From the NCBI GenBank assembly GCA_039881045.1, contig JAYWVB010000035.1, forward strand, positions 248,001-312,000: a DNA stretch of 64,000 nucleotides, given 5' to 3'. Positions 10,650 to 22,553 of this stretch are shown here, in pieces. The position numbers and the translations under genes were made by a program. The stretch is from Chaetomium olivaceum. Taxonomy: Eukaryota; Ascomycota; Sordariomycetes; Sordariales; Chaetomiaceae. Position 1 is the stretch's first letter. Each line of letters starts with the position of its first letter. The notes below the pieces were generated by a model. That model made no database searches, was not told where the DNA came from, and saw only the letters and a program-made list of their open reading frames with translations.

Positions 10650-13400
10650 TTTGAATATGTGGTTGGGGTTGATAATCGAGTGTCGTTTGGTAGTTCTGCG
10701 CAACGTAATTCTCCAGTCAGTCTGGCTGTATGTAGGTGGCTGAGAAAGTTTCCAATTGTCTGGATGGGGAGTTGCAGAGTGTTTCGGTATTGGAGAGATT
10801 TTGAGGAGGGCGCAAAACCGAGAAGGTGGGGTGACCTTCTGATGTGGGGTAATTTTCACTGACCAAAGTGGGATTTTAACTAGTGTGGAAAGAATGTGCA
10901 ACAAACTTTGCCCGGCGATTGATAGAAAGTTTGTTCGATGTTGGGGAGGGGAAGGAAATCGGCGGGCGGTAGGAGGGGCACCGAGAACTAAGTACTGTTC
11001 CAGATTTCTCGATAAGGCAGGTAAGGCAGGGAGTCGAGGCGAGAAACAGATGAATGAAGGAGCGGGTTCACCTGGCAGAAATGGATTGCTGTGGTTTGAA
11101 TTTTTCTGGACGTGGCAGTTTTGTGTGGGGCAACCCCTGCTGATGTTCGACGCCTGGAAAGTTGGCTCAGTCAAGGATTGTTCAATGGTCTCCCTGCCCC
11201 TCCCCTCCACAATGAGCCTTGCCTCCGGGTTGCTGTGGGACAATGTGGCATGGCTGGGCGATTGGGATGCGGGCCGGGGATACAGAATATTGAAAACGGC
11301 CCCAATGCAAGAATTCTCGGTTGAATGCAGCTTCTGCGACAAATGAGAGGGAACGTGCCAGATCCTCGTGCCTTTGTCCATCCCCCCTTCCACATCGAGC
11401 CTCGGTACTACCTGGTGAGCATGGGGATCATCGACACAGTGCTAGTATATCAGACGCCGTCAGGGTGTTTCCGCGTTCGGTTTGCCTCCCATCTGGTTTT
11501 GGGTGTACAGGCAACTTTCCCAACGAGTTTCGGCCTTTCAATTGGCAATCGCGGTGGTATCATGGAGAGAATGGAAGCACATCCCACCTCGGTCGGTGTG
11601 CTGCACCTAAGCTCAGCCAAGTATGTCCAGCATGCGGGTGACTTGCCCCTGCATCAATGCGGATCTTCTCGACTGAACTTCCATCTCGTTTCTCGAACTT
11701 CCCGCGCTATCTTCCCTCCCTGGGGCAGTGCTCCAGCTGCAGTTAGCCAATGCGACCATGATACGTGGCTCAAGCCTGCTTCTTCATTTGTACATAGTAA
11801 GCAGGCGTCTCCGTGAGCTCAACTCTGCTCAATCTTGAGATTCCCTCGCCTCTCATCCCCTGCCTCTGTCTTTCCCGCGCCATGGAGTTGCTAACGATGG
11901 TCATCCCATACCACCGGACCGTGATTAAGCCATACCGTGTGCCATCCGGAAACTCCCTGCCGTTCGGCTTCCTTGCCGTTAAGACTGGCACGCTGCTTTG
12001 GCGCTTTCTCGCACTGACAGGCTATTACGAGGGCAGATCACGGAGATCCAGAGTGGTTGCTGGTGTGTCTCCAAAGTGGTTGAACTGGAGCGACGTGCTG
12101 GTTTGCTACGAGCCTCAACGTTTACGTGCCGCTCGCTAAGGTCACATCATCCCGTTCGGGACATCTTCTGGAACTCCGCTGGAAGCATGTTCGTAGACGA
12201 TTTCTTGGCTGCTTTGTTTGATTGTCCGACGTGCAACACGCCAGCCAGCTGCGGGTTGTTGAAGTAGATGGGGTGGTGGAATTCCCAAGGGCTGAGGCAA
12301 TCGGTGAAATAGTCCCCCGTTTACACGTTCGACCGTCCTTCAGCCTGTTGATCGGAGGTCCTTGCTCTCGGCTGTACCCCAGCATCGCTTCAGGAGCCTG
12401 GATGCGACGGCCAAGCCCGTCCAAGGTTGAGGGACGCCGAGGGCCAATCTGTCAACGGCGGCTGCCCGTAACTCGGAAGTATGCTATCCGCGCGGGAAGG
12501 GCAAACGACGCATTCAGGGAAAGTAATAATCACGGACTGGAATGGCGTGCCTGTTGCTCGAGCACCTGAGGATGTGGAAACACTTTCTGGACTGTATCGT
12601 ACCATTGGGCCGGCTGGTTGCATTCAGTCGAGTTGCCGATATTGCTGTCCCAACGGACCGAGGGCCCTTGACGAAGATAACGGCAAACCGCTTGCGCTCC
12701 CGAGCGCCATTGCTCCAGACCGACGGCCCGAACAGTTCCGCATTGGTCGGGAAAACATCAATTCTGAAGTACCCCATCACCACTCAAAAACATGGACAGA
12801 GTGCCCGTCTTCAATTGGGCGTTGTTTCGCAATAAACACACGGCAATCCACGAAAAGCATGGGGGAAAGGCTGATGGTTGTGAGACAAGATGATCTGGCG
12901 ATGCAAGGGCAGAACCAACCCCACAGAGAAAGGGCGACGTCGAGGCCCTGCGGAATGTGGGGTTGACAGAAACGGATTCAATTGGCGGAGCTCGATAACG
13001 AACGGGAGCACCACATGGGCAAAAACGCCGAACTCCAAGTGTAGAATAGAAACTCGAGTTGTAGAAACGAAACAAAAGTTTTCCGGAAGTCTGGAGAATA
13101 TTCTTTTTACTCTATTTACATTTCGTTTACTCTGTTTCCATTTTTTATTCTTTTGTTCCAGCTCTTCTTCTTTTGTTGTTTTTTACTTTTATTTTACACC
13201 GACTTAACTATTTTCCTTTGGTGTTCGGCTTTTTTTGGGCCAGAGGGCCATCCGAATCACGTGACAAGGCGCGTCAAATTCATTTGGCATCTTTAAACCC
13301 CTGTTCCACTTCCGAGAGCGCGTCGCGGGACCCAAGTTCCCAATGTCAAACCCTCACTGTCGTTGTTTGTGTCTTTGTTTTTATCTTTTTAGTAGCCACC
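10650..13400. other. Long intergenic region
   Basis: About 2.75 kb with no supported gene; divergent upstream DNA of the zinc-knuckle gene and the Sae2-like gene. Open frames up to 261 codons exist but have no recognisable motif and alternate between strands. The last 300 bases before the Sae2 start are strongly T/pyrimidine-rich, as is common in fungal promoters. Confidence 0.45.
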
Positions 13401-15617
13401 ATGGATTACTGGTCACTCAAGGGGAGACCAACGCTTCTTGCCGCTCTTGAAGCGGCCTGCGATTCGGTGGAAGAAGGCCTTACTGTCGGTGCGTGAAGCG
13501 CTGCAGCGTTGTTGAGAGCGGAACGTGCCTTAACTGACGCTAAATATGCAGAAATTCGACAAAGGTATGAGGACCGTTATAGAGTACTTCTAGCAGAGGT
13601 CGAACGGCTTCAAGCGGCTGCGGAAAGAGTAGACCAACTAGAGAAAGAGAACCAGTCCCTTGTCCGGGAACTAGATCAGCTTCGAAGCAGACAAGATACT
13701 TCCCTACCCCCAGCAGCACCTCCTGCGCTTGCAGAGATCCCGGCCAACACCAAACTTGGCGCATTGGATGTACCGCCAGCAGAAACCGGTCCTGAGAAAG
13801 CGGTAAATTGGGAAAAGGAGTTCTCAAAGCTTGCTGTGCGACACGCGACAGCGCTCTCGAACAACGGCAAGAGGAGATGCATCGATCCGCAAAGATGTTC
13901 CGGGCAGCGCGGGATAGCTGGACAGCATACGCACCAGTCGTTAGAAGGGAAAATCGAAAAGTTAGAGAAGAAGGCGCAGCGCAAGAAAGAACGCCGATGG
14001 TCAGCTCCCTCCTTCAAGCAGTGCAAAGCCCCGACCTGCGCCAGTCAACCAAGCAGACCCTTCTTCCGATCATGCACTGTTTGATTTGAGCACCGTGTCT
14101 GACCCAGAGCAAGCGATCAACCCCAAACCACACGGACATCCTACCCAAGAGTTCGTCGGGTCTGAAGAAATAACGCCAACGCCGGGGAAATCCTTACCAG
14201 GCTACACACGCTCAGTTGACGAAGAGACGCAGGATGGAAGCGATGGAGCGGATGAACAGCCGCCTCTGCCCCAGGGTACGCCCACGGGGTCTACGGTTAG
14301 AATCAAAGAAGAACCTTCCTCGGATGCCCCAGTCATTGTCTCCGAAAGAACAATACGCAAACGGAAACACCCAAATGACGAGGCGGGTATGCAGGCACCC
14401 CCTCGCAGGATCAAGAGCGAGCAGAGCAGTAGCTCGGAACCCGTCATTACAGGCGAAGCTCCTATTTTTTGTCCGCACGAAAGCATTGACCTCGACGAAG
14501 AGGACCGTGGGATGCCGACAACCAAGAAAGCAGCAACTGTGGGAAGATCGGCAAGCTCTTCGAGAAGATAGGGACGTTGTATCCCCAGAGCAGCGCTTTG
14601 GCGGAGCACGCTTGCTTGAGGAACAGATGCACACACCAACCGGCGGCCTAGATTCGCACCTTGATCCGCCGGCTGCGGTAGCTTTACCTAGAGTGTCGGG
14701 AGCACACAAGACCGCGAACGGCCTATTAGAACAGGCTGGACTTTGGATTCGGGTATTGCTGATGTTGCCGAAGAGACGTTCGAGTCATTCTACTCTCTCA
14801 AGCCGCGGCAGGCTAGAAACGGGCCGACGCATGAGACACCAACGCATGGGCGCCTACACTCGCTTTTGAACGACAATTTGCCGAAGAAGTCCGGTCCTTT
14901 CCTCTCCCCGGCTCGCCTTCGCCATGGCAGTACTAGCCCTCACCTCGACAAGGAAAACATCGAGAATAAAGCACCAGAGGAGACCGAAGAAAACTGGCGA
15001 CGCTCTTAATAAGCCGCCCCCGATAGTTGGCGCCTCCAAAGCCACTCCTCTACGGAGACATGACAAAGGCAATCCTTCGAAGCCTGGCCGACTACGAGGC
15101 CTGCGGCTAGCGGAGTTGAGACCGGAAGACTTCAAGGTCAACCCAAGGTCGAACAACGGGTACAAGCATGCCTTCGACGAGGTTGTGCGCAACAGGGAGG
15201 AGCGGGCAGAACTCTCCGGGTGCACCGATCCCAACTGCTGCGGGAGACAATTCAGGGCTATGGCGGAATCAGAGCTTAGCGCTGGCGGGCCTGGGATCCT
15301 CTCGCGAGTGGCTGACATCAAGATAATGGAGGATTACCTAGGCGCTGAGGCCTACCAGCTCGTCGAGATGAAGCGTGAGGAGCGACAAGAGACGTGGCTG
15401 AAGGCCAAAATCCAGGATTTGGCGAATCGGCTGGGGAGACATAGGCACAGGTTTGCAAGGCGACCGTCGCCTCCGGGGTATTGGGACCCGGACTTCCCCA
15501 GCACGCAAGAGATTGAAAAGAACAAGGAGAGAGGCCGAAAGGGCCGAAAGGAGCCTTGTCGAAGAGAGATGGCGAGAGGCGATGCGGGGAGGGCGGTGGT
15601 TATTTAGAGATGAGTAG
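13401..15617 (+). CDS. SAE2: Sae2/CtIP-type DNA end-resection factor (multiply frameshifted)
   Basis: Sae2/CtIP stimulates the Mre11-Rad50-Nbs1 nuclease during double-strand break resection. Exon 1 (13401-13488) encodes MDYWSLKGRPTLLAALEAAC; an intron 13489-13551 (GTGCGTG...CTAAATATGCAG) joins to EIRQRYEDRYRVLLAEVERL, a coiled-coil dimerisation region. The middle is Ser/Thr/acidic and disordered. The conserved C-terminal domain is clear near 15090-15400: LRLAELRPEDFKVNPRSNNG, a Cys-rich GCTDPNCCGRQF, then an Arg-rich tail ending RWREAMRGGRWLFRDE, stop 15615-15617. At least six frame changes are needed: near 13853, 14030, 14521-14570, 14740, 14975-14995 and 15525, at least four compatible with single-base loss. 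Identity of the ends is firm. Whether the gene is functional depends on re-sequencing. Confidence 0.8.
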
Positions 15618-16897
15618 GATGCTATCGAGCAAAGGGTCGGCTTCTATCGGCGGCCGGGCTTTCGGGAGCAGTACCCAGCCATTCAGAGCGCATTTTTATA
15701 TGCAACATGCACGCTGTTGGTCGAGCAAGATTGACCAGTCAACGCATCTCGTGACCACTCTTTTGCGTTTCTTTGCCGTGTATGACGGTGACAGTCGGTC
15801 GATCATTCCCGACGCTTGAGAGGCGAGAGGCCCGAGTCGACGTCACGAATCGGGCCCGCCCTTACACAGGACTCCATGGGTGAGAGAGCCAAAAAATATG
15901 GGGGTACGAAACAATGATGAACAAACGCAACCTGAGCTTTTGGGAACTGGAATATTGTATCCTTGATTTTTACCATCTAGTCTTCTCCTTGTTTTCCTGG
16001 TTTGCTCGTTCCAAATCTCTTTTCCGTCTGGGTTCTGTTCTTTTCCTTGTCGGTTTACGTGTACGTCGTTATGTATACTACGACCTGAGACAAAATTACC
16101 AGCTCCCCGGCTGTGTAGGTAATGGAGGTAACCTGGAAGGTATGTCTGTCACGACCAAAACCCGACGGCTGCAACCCAGGGTATGTACCTATCAAGCAAA
16201 TGAGCAGCAGACCCTCCTTGCATCGGGGTTGTGGCCCGAGCGTCGGTTGGGCGTTTTGTCGCCTCTGTGTTTTGGCGCTAGCGACCCTTCCCTGCAACAC
16301 TGTGGTAAATTTTGGCACAATCGATCCTTGAGGAAACCCCAAAAGTCCACCACCAGCATCAACATCGCCCTCTCTTGGCATGCCCTTGCCCTTGCGTACT
16401 CACCGAAAGACTGCCCAATGTGCTAGAATATCCGATCCTTCCCTTTAGGTTTAATCACATCGACCGAAGGAGCAGGACAGTGCAGACTTTGGAGAAAGAA
16501 AGAGCTCTCACCGACGCACGGTCGCAACACCCAGCACTGGACCTAACCGGCACTGTCATAATTCGTAATAGTCAGCGGCAACCGAACCTAACCTCGTGGG
16601 AAGCGAAACGCAGTACCTTATCCCAGGGCAAGCGCTGCCTCGAACCAAATCTTCCCCGTTTACCAAAAACCACATCGGCTGCTCCTAATCATTGAAACCG
16701 ACACCTGCTACAAATCCATCCATCCATCAGCGTCCCTATCCCGACGCCCACCCGTCAACTCCCCGACGAGTTGCTCTCTCCGTCGACCCCGGCTTCTGCT
16801 GGATTTCCGACCCGCGACTTCTCGCCGCGGTGGCCCTCACATCGAGTGAGCAGCTACCGCAACAACCATATTCACCACCACGCACCCCCACGCCGGC
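15618..16897. other. Intergenic region
   Basis: Downstream DNA of the Sae2-like gene and upstream DNA of the deubiquitinase. Short open frames only; no motif or structured element found. The 16700-16897 stretch is CA/pyrimidine-rich and is probably the 5' leader of the next gene. Confidence 0.4.
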
Positions 16898-19800
16898 ATG
16901 ATGAACAATCGGGGGCATCTGCCGGCTGGGCAGCAGGTGCAGGGCGGTAACGACATGGGCCCCGCGCCCGCTGGTGGTCCTCCGCCTCGTCGCGGCGGCC
17001 GGCCCCATCACTACCCGCCGGCCCACGCCTACCATCATGGCCAACATGTTCATCATGGCCACCACCAGCAACATGCAGGCCAGCCAATGTATCCTGCGAA
17101 CTACATGACGAACCCTTACGCCGGTGCCCACTACTACGCACCTCCGCATTACCAGAACGGCGCCATGCCCGGCCCGCCCGGCTACATGCCTTATCCCAAC
17201 ACCGGATATGTCCGCTCTCCTCCGGCGATGCAGCACTTTGTGCCTCTACAGCAGTCTTATGGCCGACCACCTCAGCATTCGCCGATTGTTTCGTCGCCGT
17301 ATCACCCCCCACCGCCTGCAGCAGCTCCCATCGTCCCCCCGCTCCCGCACACACCATCCTCGACCCATTCGCATGCCATGCCTCCTCCTATGACTCCTCC
17401 GGCAGTGCAACAACTCCATGAATCCGCTCAGCTTCCCGTGCCGATTACGGTGCAGCTACCTCCGCAGCCGACGCCTCAGCACGAGCCGCAGCTTGGGTCC
17501 CGGCCCGTTTCACAACAGGAAGCACACATCCCTCAGCAGATATCCGACCCCATCGCAAAGCTGTCTCCGACTACTTCCATATCGCCCCCGAGGGAACCTT
17601 TTAGGCCACCGGTATGTTTTGGTGGGGTGTTGTGTTCGATGTGCATCTAGGACTCTCACTAACCCCGATTCAGCTTCCCTGGCTTTCGCAACCTGACCTC
17701 CCATTCCCTCAGCGTTTGTCGAAGCTGAGGATGAGAAGGAAATTGATGGGCGCCAATTCCGAGAGGGTAGAACTCCCAGAGCAACATGCTCCCGGCGCCG
17801 AGACTGTTGTCCAAAACGACGAATCTCAAAACTCGGTTGAGGTTTCGCAGCATGTCGCTGGTGCTCCCGCGAAAGTTGAGGCTCCTGCTCCCCAGTTGGA
17901 TACCTCGCCAACTCAAGATCAACTTCCCGAGACCGCTGCTTCGAGCACAGTAGCCGCATCGAGCTCAGCACAGCCACCGACCGTCACTCCTTCGGCCGTG
18001 AAGCCTGCGGTGCCAGCAGTCCCCGTTGTTCCCGCCCTTCCCAAGGCTAGCCCCAAAGAAACCAAGGCTACAGCGAGTGTTGAGAAACCGACCGAAACCA
18101 AACCCGCCGTTGCCACCTCTGATGAGCAGCAGGCCGAATCCGTCAACCCCCCGGCTGAGAGTGCGGATGGAGCTGCCCCGGCAGCCCAACCGGTTCCCGC
18201 CTGGACCAAACCCAAGCTTTGGACCGGCTTATTCTCCAAGCCCAACGGGGCGGTCGCAAGCACGAGCTCGGCAGCGACTGATGCCCAGGCTGAAACCAAC
18301 GGCCACGCAGCGGACGGGACAGCTGCGGTGCCCGGTGCCGGTAGCTTTGCCAAGGCCAACGCGAGCTCGCTGGCTCAAGCCCTGCAAGCCTACCGTCCAA
18401 GTGCCCCGGACAGGCTCGCTTTCTTGGAGCCGCGGGGCCTCGTGAATACCGGTAATATGTGCTATATGAATTCGGTGAGAACTTCTCGACGCCTTCCAGC
18501 CGGATCGTTGCTAACTGTGTTATAGGTGTTGCAAGTCCTCATCTTTTGCATTCCTTTCTTTGACTTCTTGGATCAAGTGGGCAAGAAGGCCGCTCATAGC
18601 TTCAAGAGCGAAACCCCTCTCGTGGACGCCATGTGGGTATCCCAAGTCTTCTGTCAAATTGTGCATTCGCTCATAACAATAGGGTCATGTTCATGCGCGA
18701 GTTCAAGACGATCGACTCCGCCGCGTCGGCCGATCAGCTGAAAAAACGCCTAAAGAGCGAGGAATACGAAAAGTACGGCGAACCGTTCACCCCCGAGTTT
18801 GTTTACGAAGCCATCCGAAATCTTCCGCGCTTTGCCAGTATGAGGGTAAGTTTCTTTTCTCCCGACCGGATAAGATGGGAATTTATACTGACGAATCGTA
18901 GCGCGGCCATCAAGAGGACGCTCAAGAGTTTCTCGGGTTCCTCCTCGAGGGCCTCCACGATGAATGCGCTCAAGTGATGCGTGCGGCGCCTACCTCGAAT
19001 GTGTCTACCGCTTCCAACTCGGTCCCCCCACACCCACCTCATCACGGGCGAATGGCTCCGTGGAGGGCACCGACGATTGGCTTGAGGTTGGTCCCCGCCA
19101 GCGGTCCGCGGTCACGCGGTCTTCTGGCCACTCTCATACGTTGTCGCCAATCAACAAGATCTTTGGCGGGCATCTCCGCTCGGAATTCCGTGTCCCAGGA
19201 AAGAAGAACTCAGTCACTCTCGAACCGTATCAGCCACTGCAGCTTGATATCGGCGCTCCCGATATTCGGAACATCATCGATGCGCTCAAGGGCCTGACAC
19301 GGTCCGAGGTGCTTCACGGTGATTTCAACTCGCCGCACGGCAAGGACGTCCGGGCGACCAAGCAGGTCTTTATCGAGTCCGTGCCGCCGGTTCTAGTTTT
19401 GCATTTGAAGCGCTTCCAGTTCGACGCCGAGGGCTACGGTGGCACCGTCAAGATCTGGAAGAAAATCGGCTATCCGCTTGAGTTTGAGTTCCCGCGGGAA
19501 GTGCTGTCGCGCCAGACCCGCAACAGCATCCTTGCCGAGAACTCGGGCGCTCCCCGTTACCGCCTCATTTCAGTGATCTACCATCACGGCAAAAACGCTA
19601 GCGGCGGGCATTACACTGCCGATGTCCGTCGCCAAGATGGCCGGGAGTGGATTCGCATTGACGACACGGTGATCAGACGGGTGCGGAACGAGGACGTCGC
19701 CGAGGGCGGTGCCGAAGAAGACGCCGGCAAGGTCGAGGGACGGAGAGACGCGAGCAGCTCGGCCTCTGGCAACCGTTTCGTCGGCATTAACGATGAGGAT

Positions 19801-19968
19801 ACTGGCGATGAAGAAGGCTGGAAGCAGGCGGCCGGTGGCAAGAAGTGGAGCAGCGTTGTCAACAGCGCATCGCCGGCTACCACTAACGGCCAGAAGGCCA
19901 AGCAACAGCACAAGGAGAATATGAAGGAGAACAAGGTTGCCTACCTGCTGTTCTACCAGCGGATCTGA
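16898..19968 (+). CDS. UBP3: Ubiquitin carboxyl-terminal hydrolase, Ubp3/USP10 type
   Basis: Cysteine protease of the USP family that removes ubiquitin; Ubp3 acts with Bre5 in vesicle traffic, ribophagy and stress responses. Exons: 16898-17611, 17674-18474, 18526-18632, 18683-18845 and 18902-19968. The first about 240 residues are Pro/His/Gln/Tyr-rich and disordered; then comes LPWLSQPDLPFPQR, common in fungal Ubp3 proteins, and an Ala/Pro-rich linker. The catalytic Cys box is GLVNTGNMCYMNS split by an intron from VLQVLIF. The QEDAQEFLGFLLEGLHDEC box and the His box YRLISVIYHHGKNASGGHY are intact, and the C-terminus is Lys/Gln-rich, ending YLLFYQRI. One frame change occurs at the C run 19024-19029. 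Adding one base gives a coding length divisible by three (about 950 residues), so this is almost certainly a sequencing deletion. Confidence 0.88.
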
Positions 19969-21063
19969 TAACACCGCCCTTGGAACAGAAACGGACTCGC
20001 CTTGGCACCTGAGGCGGGTAGCATGGTGATATTACATGATCAGGGTATATCATCATGAGAAATATGGCGTTACCAAGCGGCGGCCTTGGTCGGTAAATCA
20101 GCAGCCCTCAACGTGGCTCTGACGGCGACTTTCAGGGTTGGGTCGCTACCGGCTTCAGGGACGTTGTCACGGCGCTCGAAAGGAATTTAAGGTGCCAATA
20201 ATTCTAGTATCGGCCGGCGGAATGGCCACCGCACATCCTAATGTTTCCCAACCACACCTACCGACATGACCAACCCCCGTCTACTCACCCCATCCTATCC
20301 GACTACGACTACCGGCCGACCTTTGCCCTCTGTCTATATACCTTTTACCGCCTACCTCGCCCAGCTCCCTTCCGACACCCAGCATTCACCCCGAAACATC
20401 CAATACCACCCAGAAAAGGCCATCCGTCAATCCATCGGTCAACAGCGTCCCAGAGTGCCCTGTGAGCTAATACAGGTGGAACTGACGATGGCCAGCAAGC
20501 ATTGCCAGGTCTATGGTGGCGAACAACTGACTTCATGCCCAATATGATGGAGGCAATGATATAGTGCGACGCGATCACGTTACATCTTTAGATAAGATTA
20601 GCGTATTGTGTAGAATAAAAATTGATCTTCCCATGTGTGGCATCCAATGTGTGGCGGCTGGTGACCGTGAGTGACCCTGTAGCAAAACTATGAACTTCGA
20701 GTGACAATGCTCTGTACGGTGTGGTGTTATAGGTGGTAGTTGCTAAACATTTCGATAAAAGATAGTGGGTGATTATTGTCTGTGTGGTAGTGGAGGGCAA
20801 TCTAGCAACGGCCTACCTTGAGTGCTTGACCACTTCTGAAAACAATTATCCACATCTAGCGAATAACGTCCGGTTCTATAATATCCTCGACGCGCCTCGA
20901 ATACACTATTCTAAGGAAGCGCTATACTAACGAGGTGCTATGCCACGAGAACGCTATTCTCACCCGTAATCTCCTTTCTGTTCCAACCTGCCCTTCCAAC
21001 TTGATGTCTTCTTCTTTTGCCGAGTCCCCTATCCCCCTCCCTTCTTCCTTCCCTTCTCCCTCA
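19969..21063. other. Intergenic, relatively AT-rich stretch
   Basis: No gene found. The 20560-20960 part is visibly richer in A/T and in TpA than the coding regions, and it leads into the degenerate GT8 copy. This could reflect relaxed constraint or repeat-induced point mutation; a dinucleotide calculation would decide. Confidence 0.4.
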
Positions 21064-21762
21064 TCAACACTCAATTCCACTCTCTTCCTCCCTCCTTGTC
21101 ACAGCCTCATCTTTATCCCCTTCATCTTCCTCACCTCCCCTATCCACATCCTCATTCTCATCCCCACCCCCACCGCCTCTTCTTTCCCCATCTTTCCCTC
21201 CCTCAATCTCATTCTCGCCACTTCCATCCTCCCCTACCTCCTCCTCCTCCTCCCAAGGCTTCGGCACCAATATTAATATAATGCACCGCCCTCACCACCT
21301 CCCCATCCTTCCACACCACAACCCCCCCACAATCCCCCTCCCCGCCATGCCCATCATCCTCATGCCCTCCACCATCCCTCTCCCCGCCATACCCGTCCTT
21401 CCTCCGCCGCATCGGCGCCAACCCGTTATACACATATAACAGCGGCGCCCACCTGTCCTTAGAGTACCATGTATAGTCGTTGTCGGTACCCTTGCTTTCC
21501 ATGTGGCCGTTGCTGCCCCCATTCGTCGTCCTCTCCACCTTAGCATCGGCTTCCTCTTCTGGCCGAGGTCCTGGGTAGAGAGAGATAGGGCACATGCTGG
21601 GTGGGGATATCTCTCGCCGAAAGAGTGTGGAGAGTCTTATCCGACAAGGACTCGGTGTACAGGACCACGAGGGGGTATTTGGACTTGGCTTTTCGGAGGG
21701 AGAAGGCGAGCGTGAGAAGGCCTCGGAGGTAGGAGTCGGTAGTTATGAGGCAAGCCCAGACT
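21064..21762 (-). pseudogene. Relic of a GT8 (galactinol synthase/glycogenin-like) glycosyltransferase with deleted core
   Basis: Two separated pieces of one GT8-type protein lie next to each other on the minus strand. The N-terminal piece, 21761 to about 21580, reads WACLITTDSYLRGLLTLAFS, then KSKYPLVVLYTES and IPTQHVPYLSLP; this matches the start of fungal galactinol synthase-like GT8 proteins. The C-terminal piece, about 21475 to 21064, reads RWAPLLYVYNGLAPMRR, VVWKDGEVVRAVHYI and (in another frame) KPWEEEEEVGEDGSGENE, matching the family's end. The catalytic centre that should lie between, with the DxD nucleotide-sugar site and roughly 150 residues, is absent: barely 100 bases separate the two pieces. 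Frames also differ between pieces. A splice acceptor (ACCAACAG) just before the N-terminal piece suggests a missing first exon. Family assignment is from memory of conserved blocks. Confidence 0.55.
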
Positions 21763-22553
21763 GTTGGTGTTCGTGCGGTTCAGGTGATACAGGGCGCGCA
21801 TGGGGAAGGTTAACTCTTGTCTGAATCAACCACCTTCTCTGTGATAGAAATTTTGAATCGAGCTGTGATAGTGAATGAGTCTCAGTAAAAAGGTGTATGT
21901 GTTATGACTCGATATGATGGTAACATGGGAGACATTACCGATATATAGCGAAGCATCTCGGCAGGAGACAAGAGGCAAGTCCTATCGTGGTCGCAGTTCG
22001 TCCTTGCAAGTCTCGAGCAGGATGGGCACACAAACAGGAGACTGTTAGGTACTGTATCATGACCCACCACGTTATACACTTTATACAGCACTTTACAGAA
22101 CTTCTCTGTTTAGACGACAGCGCTGAATTGCCTCCAGCTAGCTACTGTGTACCTAGTCAGAAGGTCTTTTTTGACGTCACCAAGGGGACCAAGCACTGTA
22201 GTGGAGCCGGTGGCTTTGTTCACCAACGCCGGGACGCCTGAATTAGAAACATATGGCCCGGGGCCTTTCCCACGAGACCTGGCCGGGCAGTATCAGCTCA
22301 CTGTGACCGAGCATACAGCTTGTTACACCATCCGGAACCCACAATGACCGCTGATAACGCACTTCCAGTTATGCCTATATGCAGGAGTGATGGAGTCTAT
22401 GCAGGGCTCTCCAGATCTCAACCACCCAAGGTAGGCCACCGCTCAAAGGCACCCTCGGCCTCACGGGTATTGCTCGTGATTCACCCAAACACCCTCCGCC
22501 TTCGCGGCCCAAACCATTTGCATACCAAAACCAAAAGCCCAAGCTATGTAGGT
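21763..22553. other. Intergenic region
   Basis: Between the GT8 relic and the 3' end of the exonuclease gene. No recognisable gene or repeat. Confidence 0.4.
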
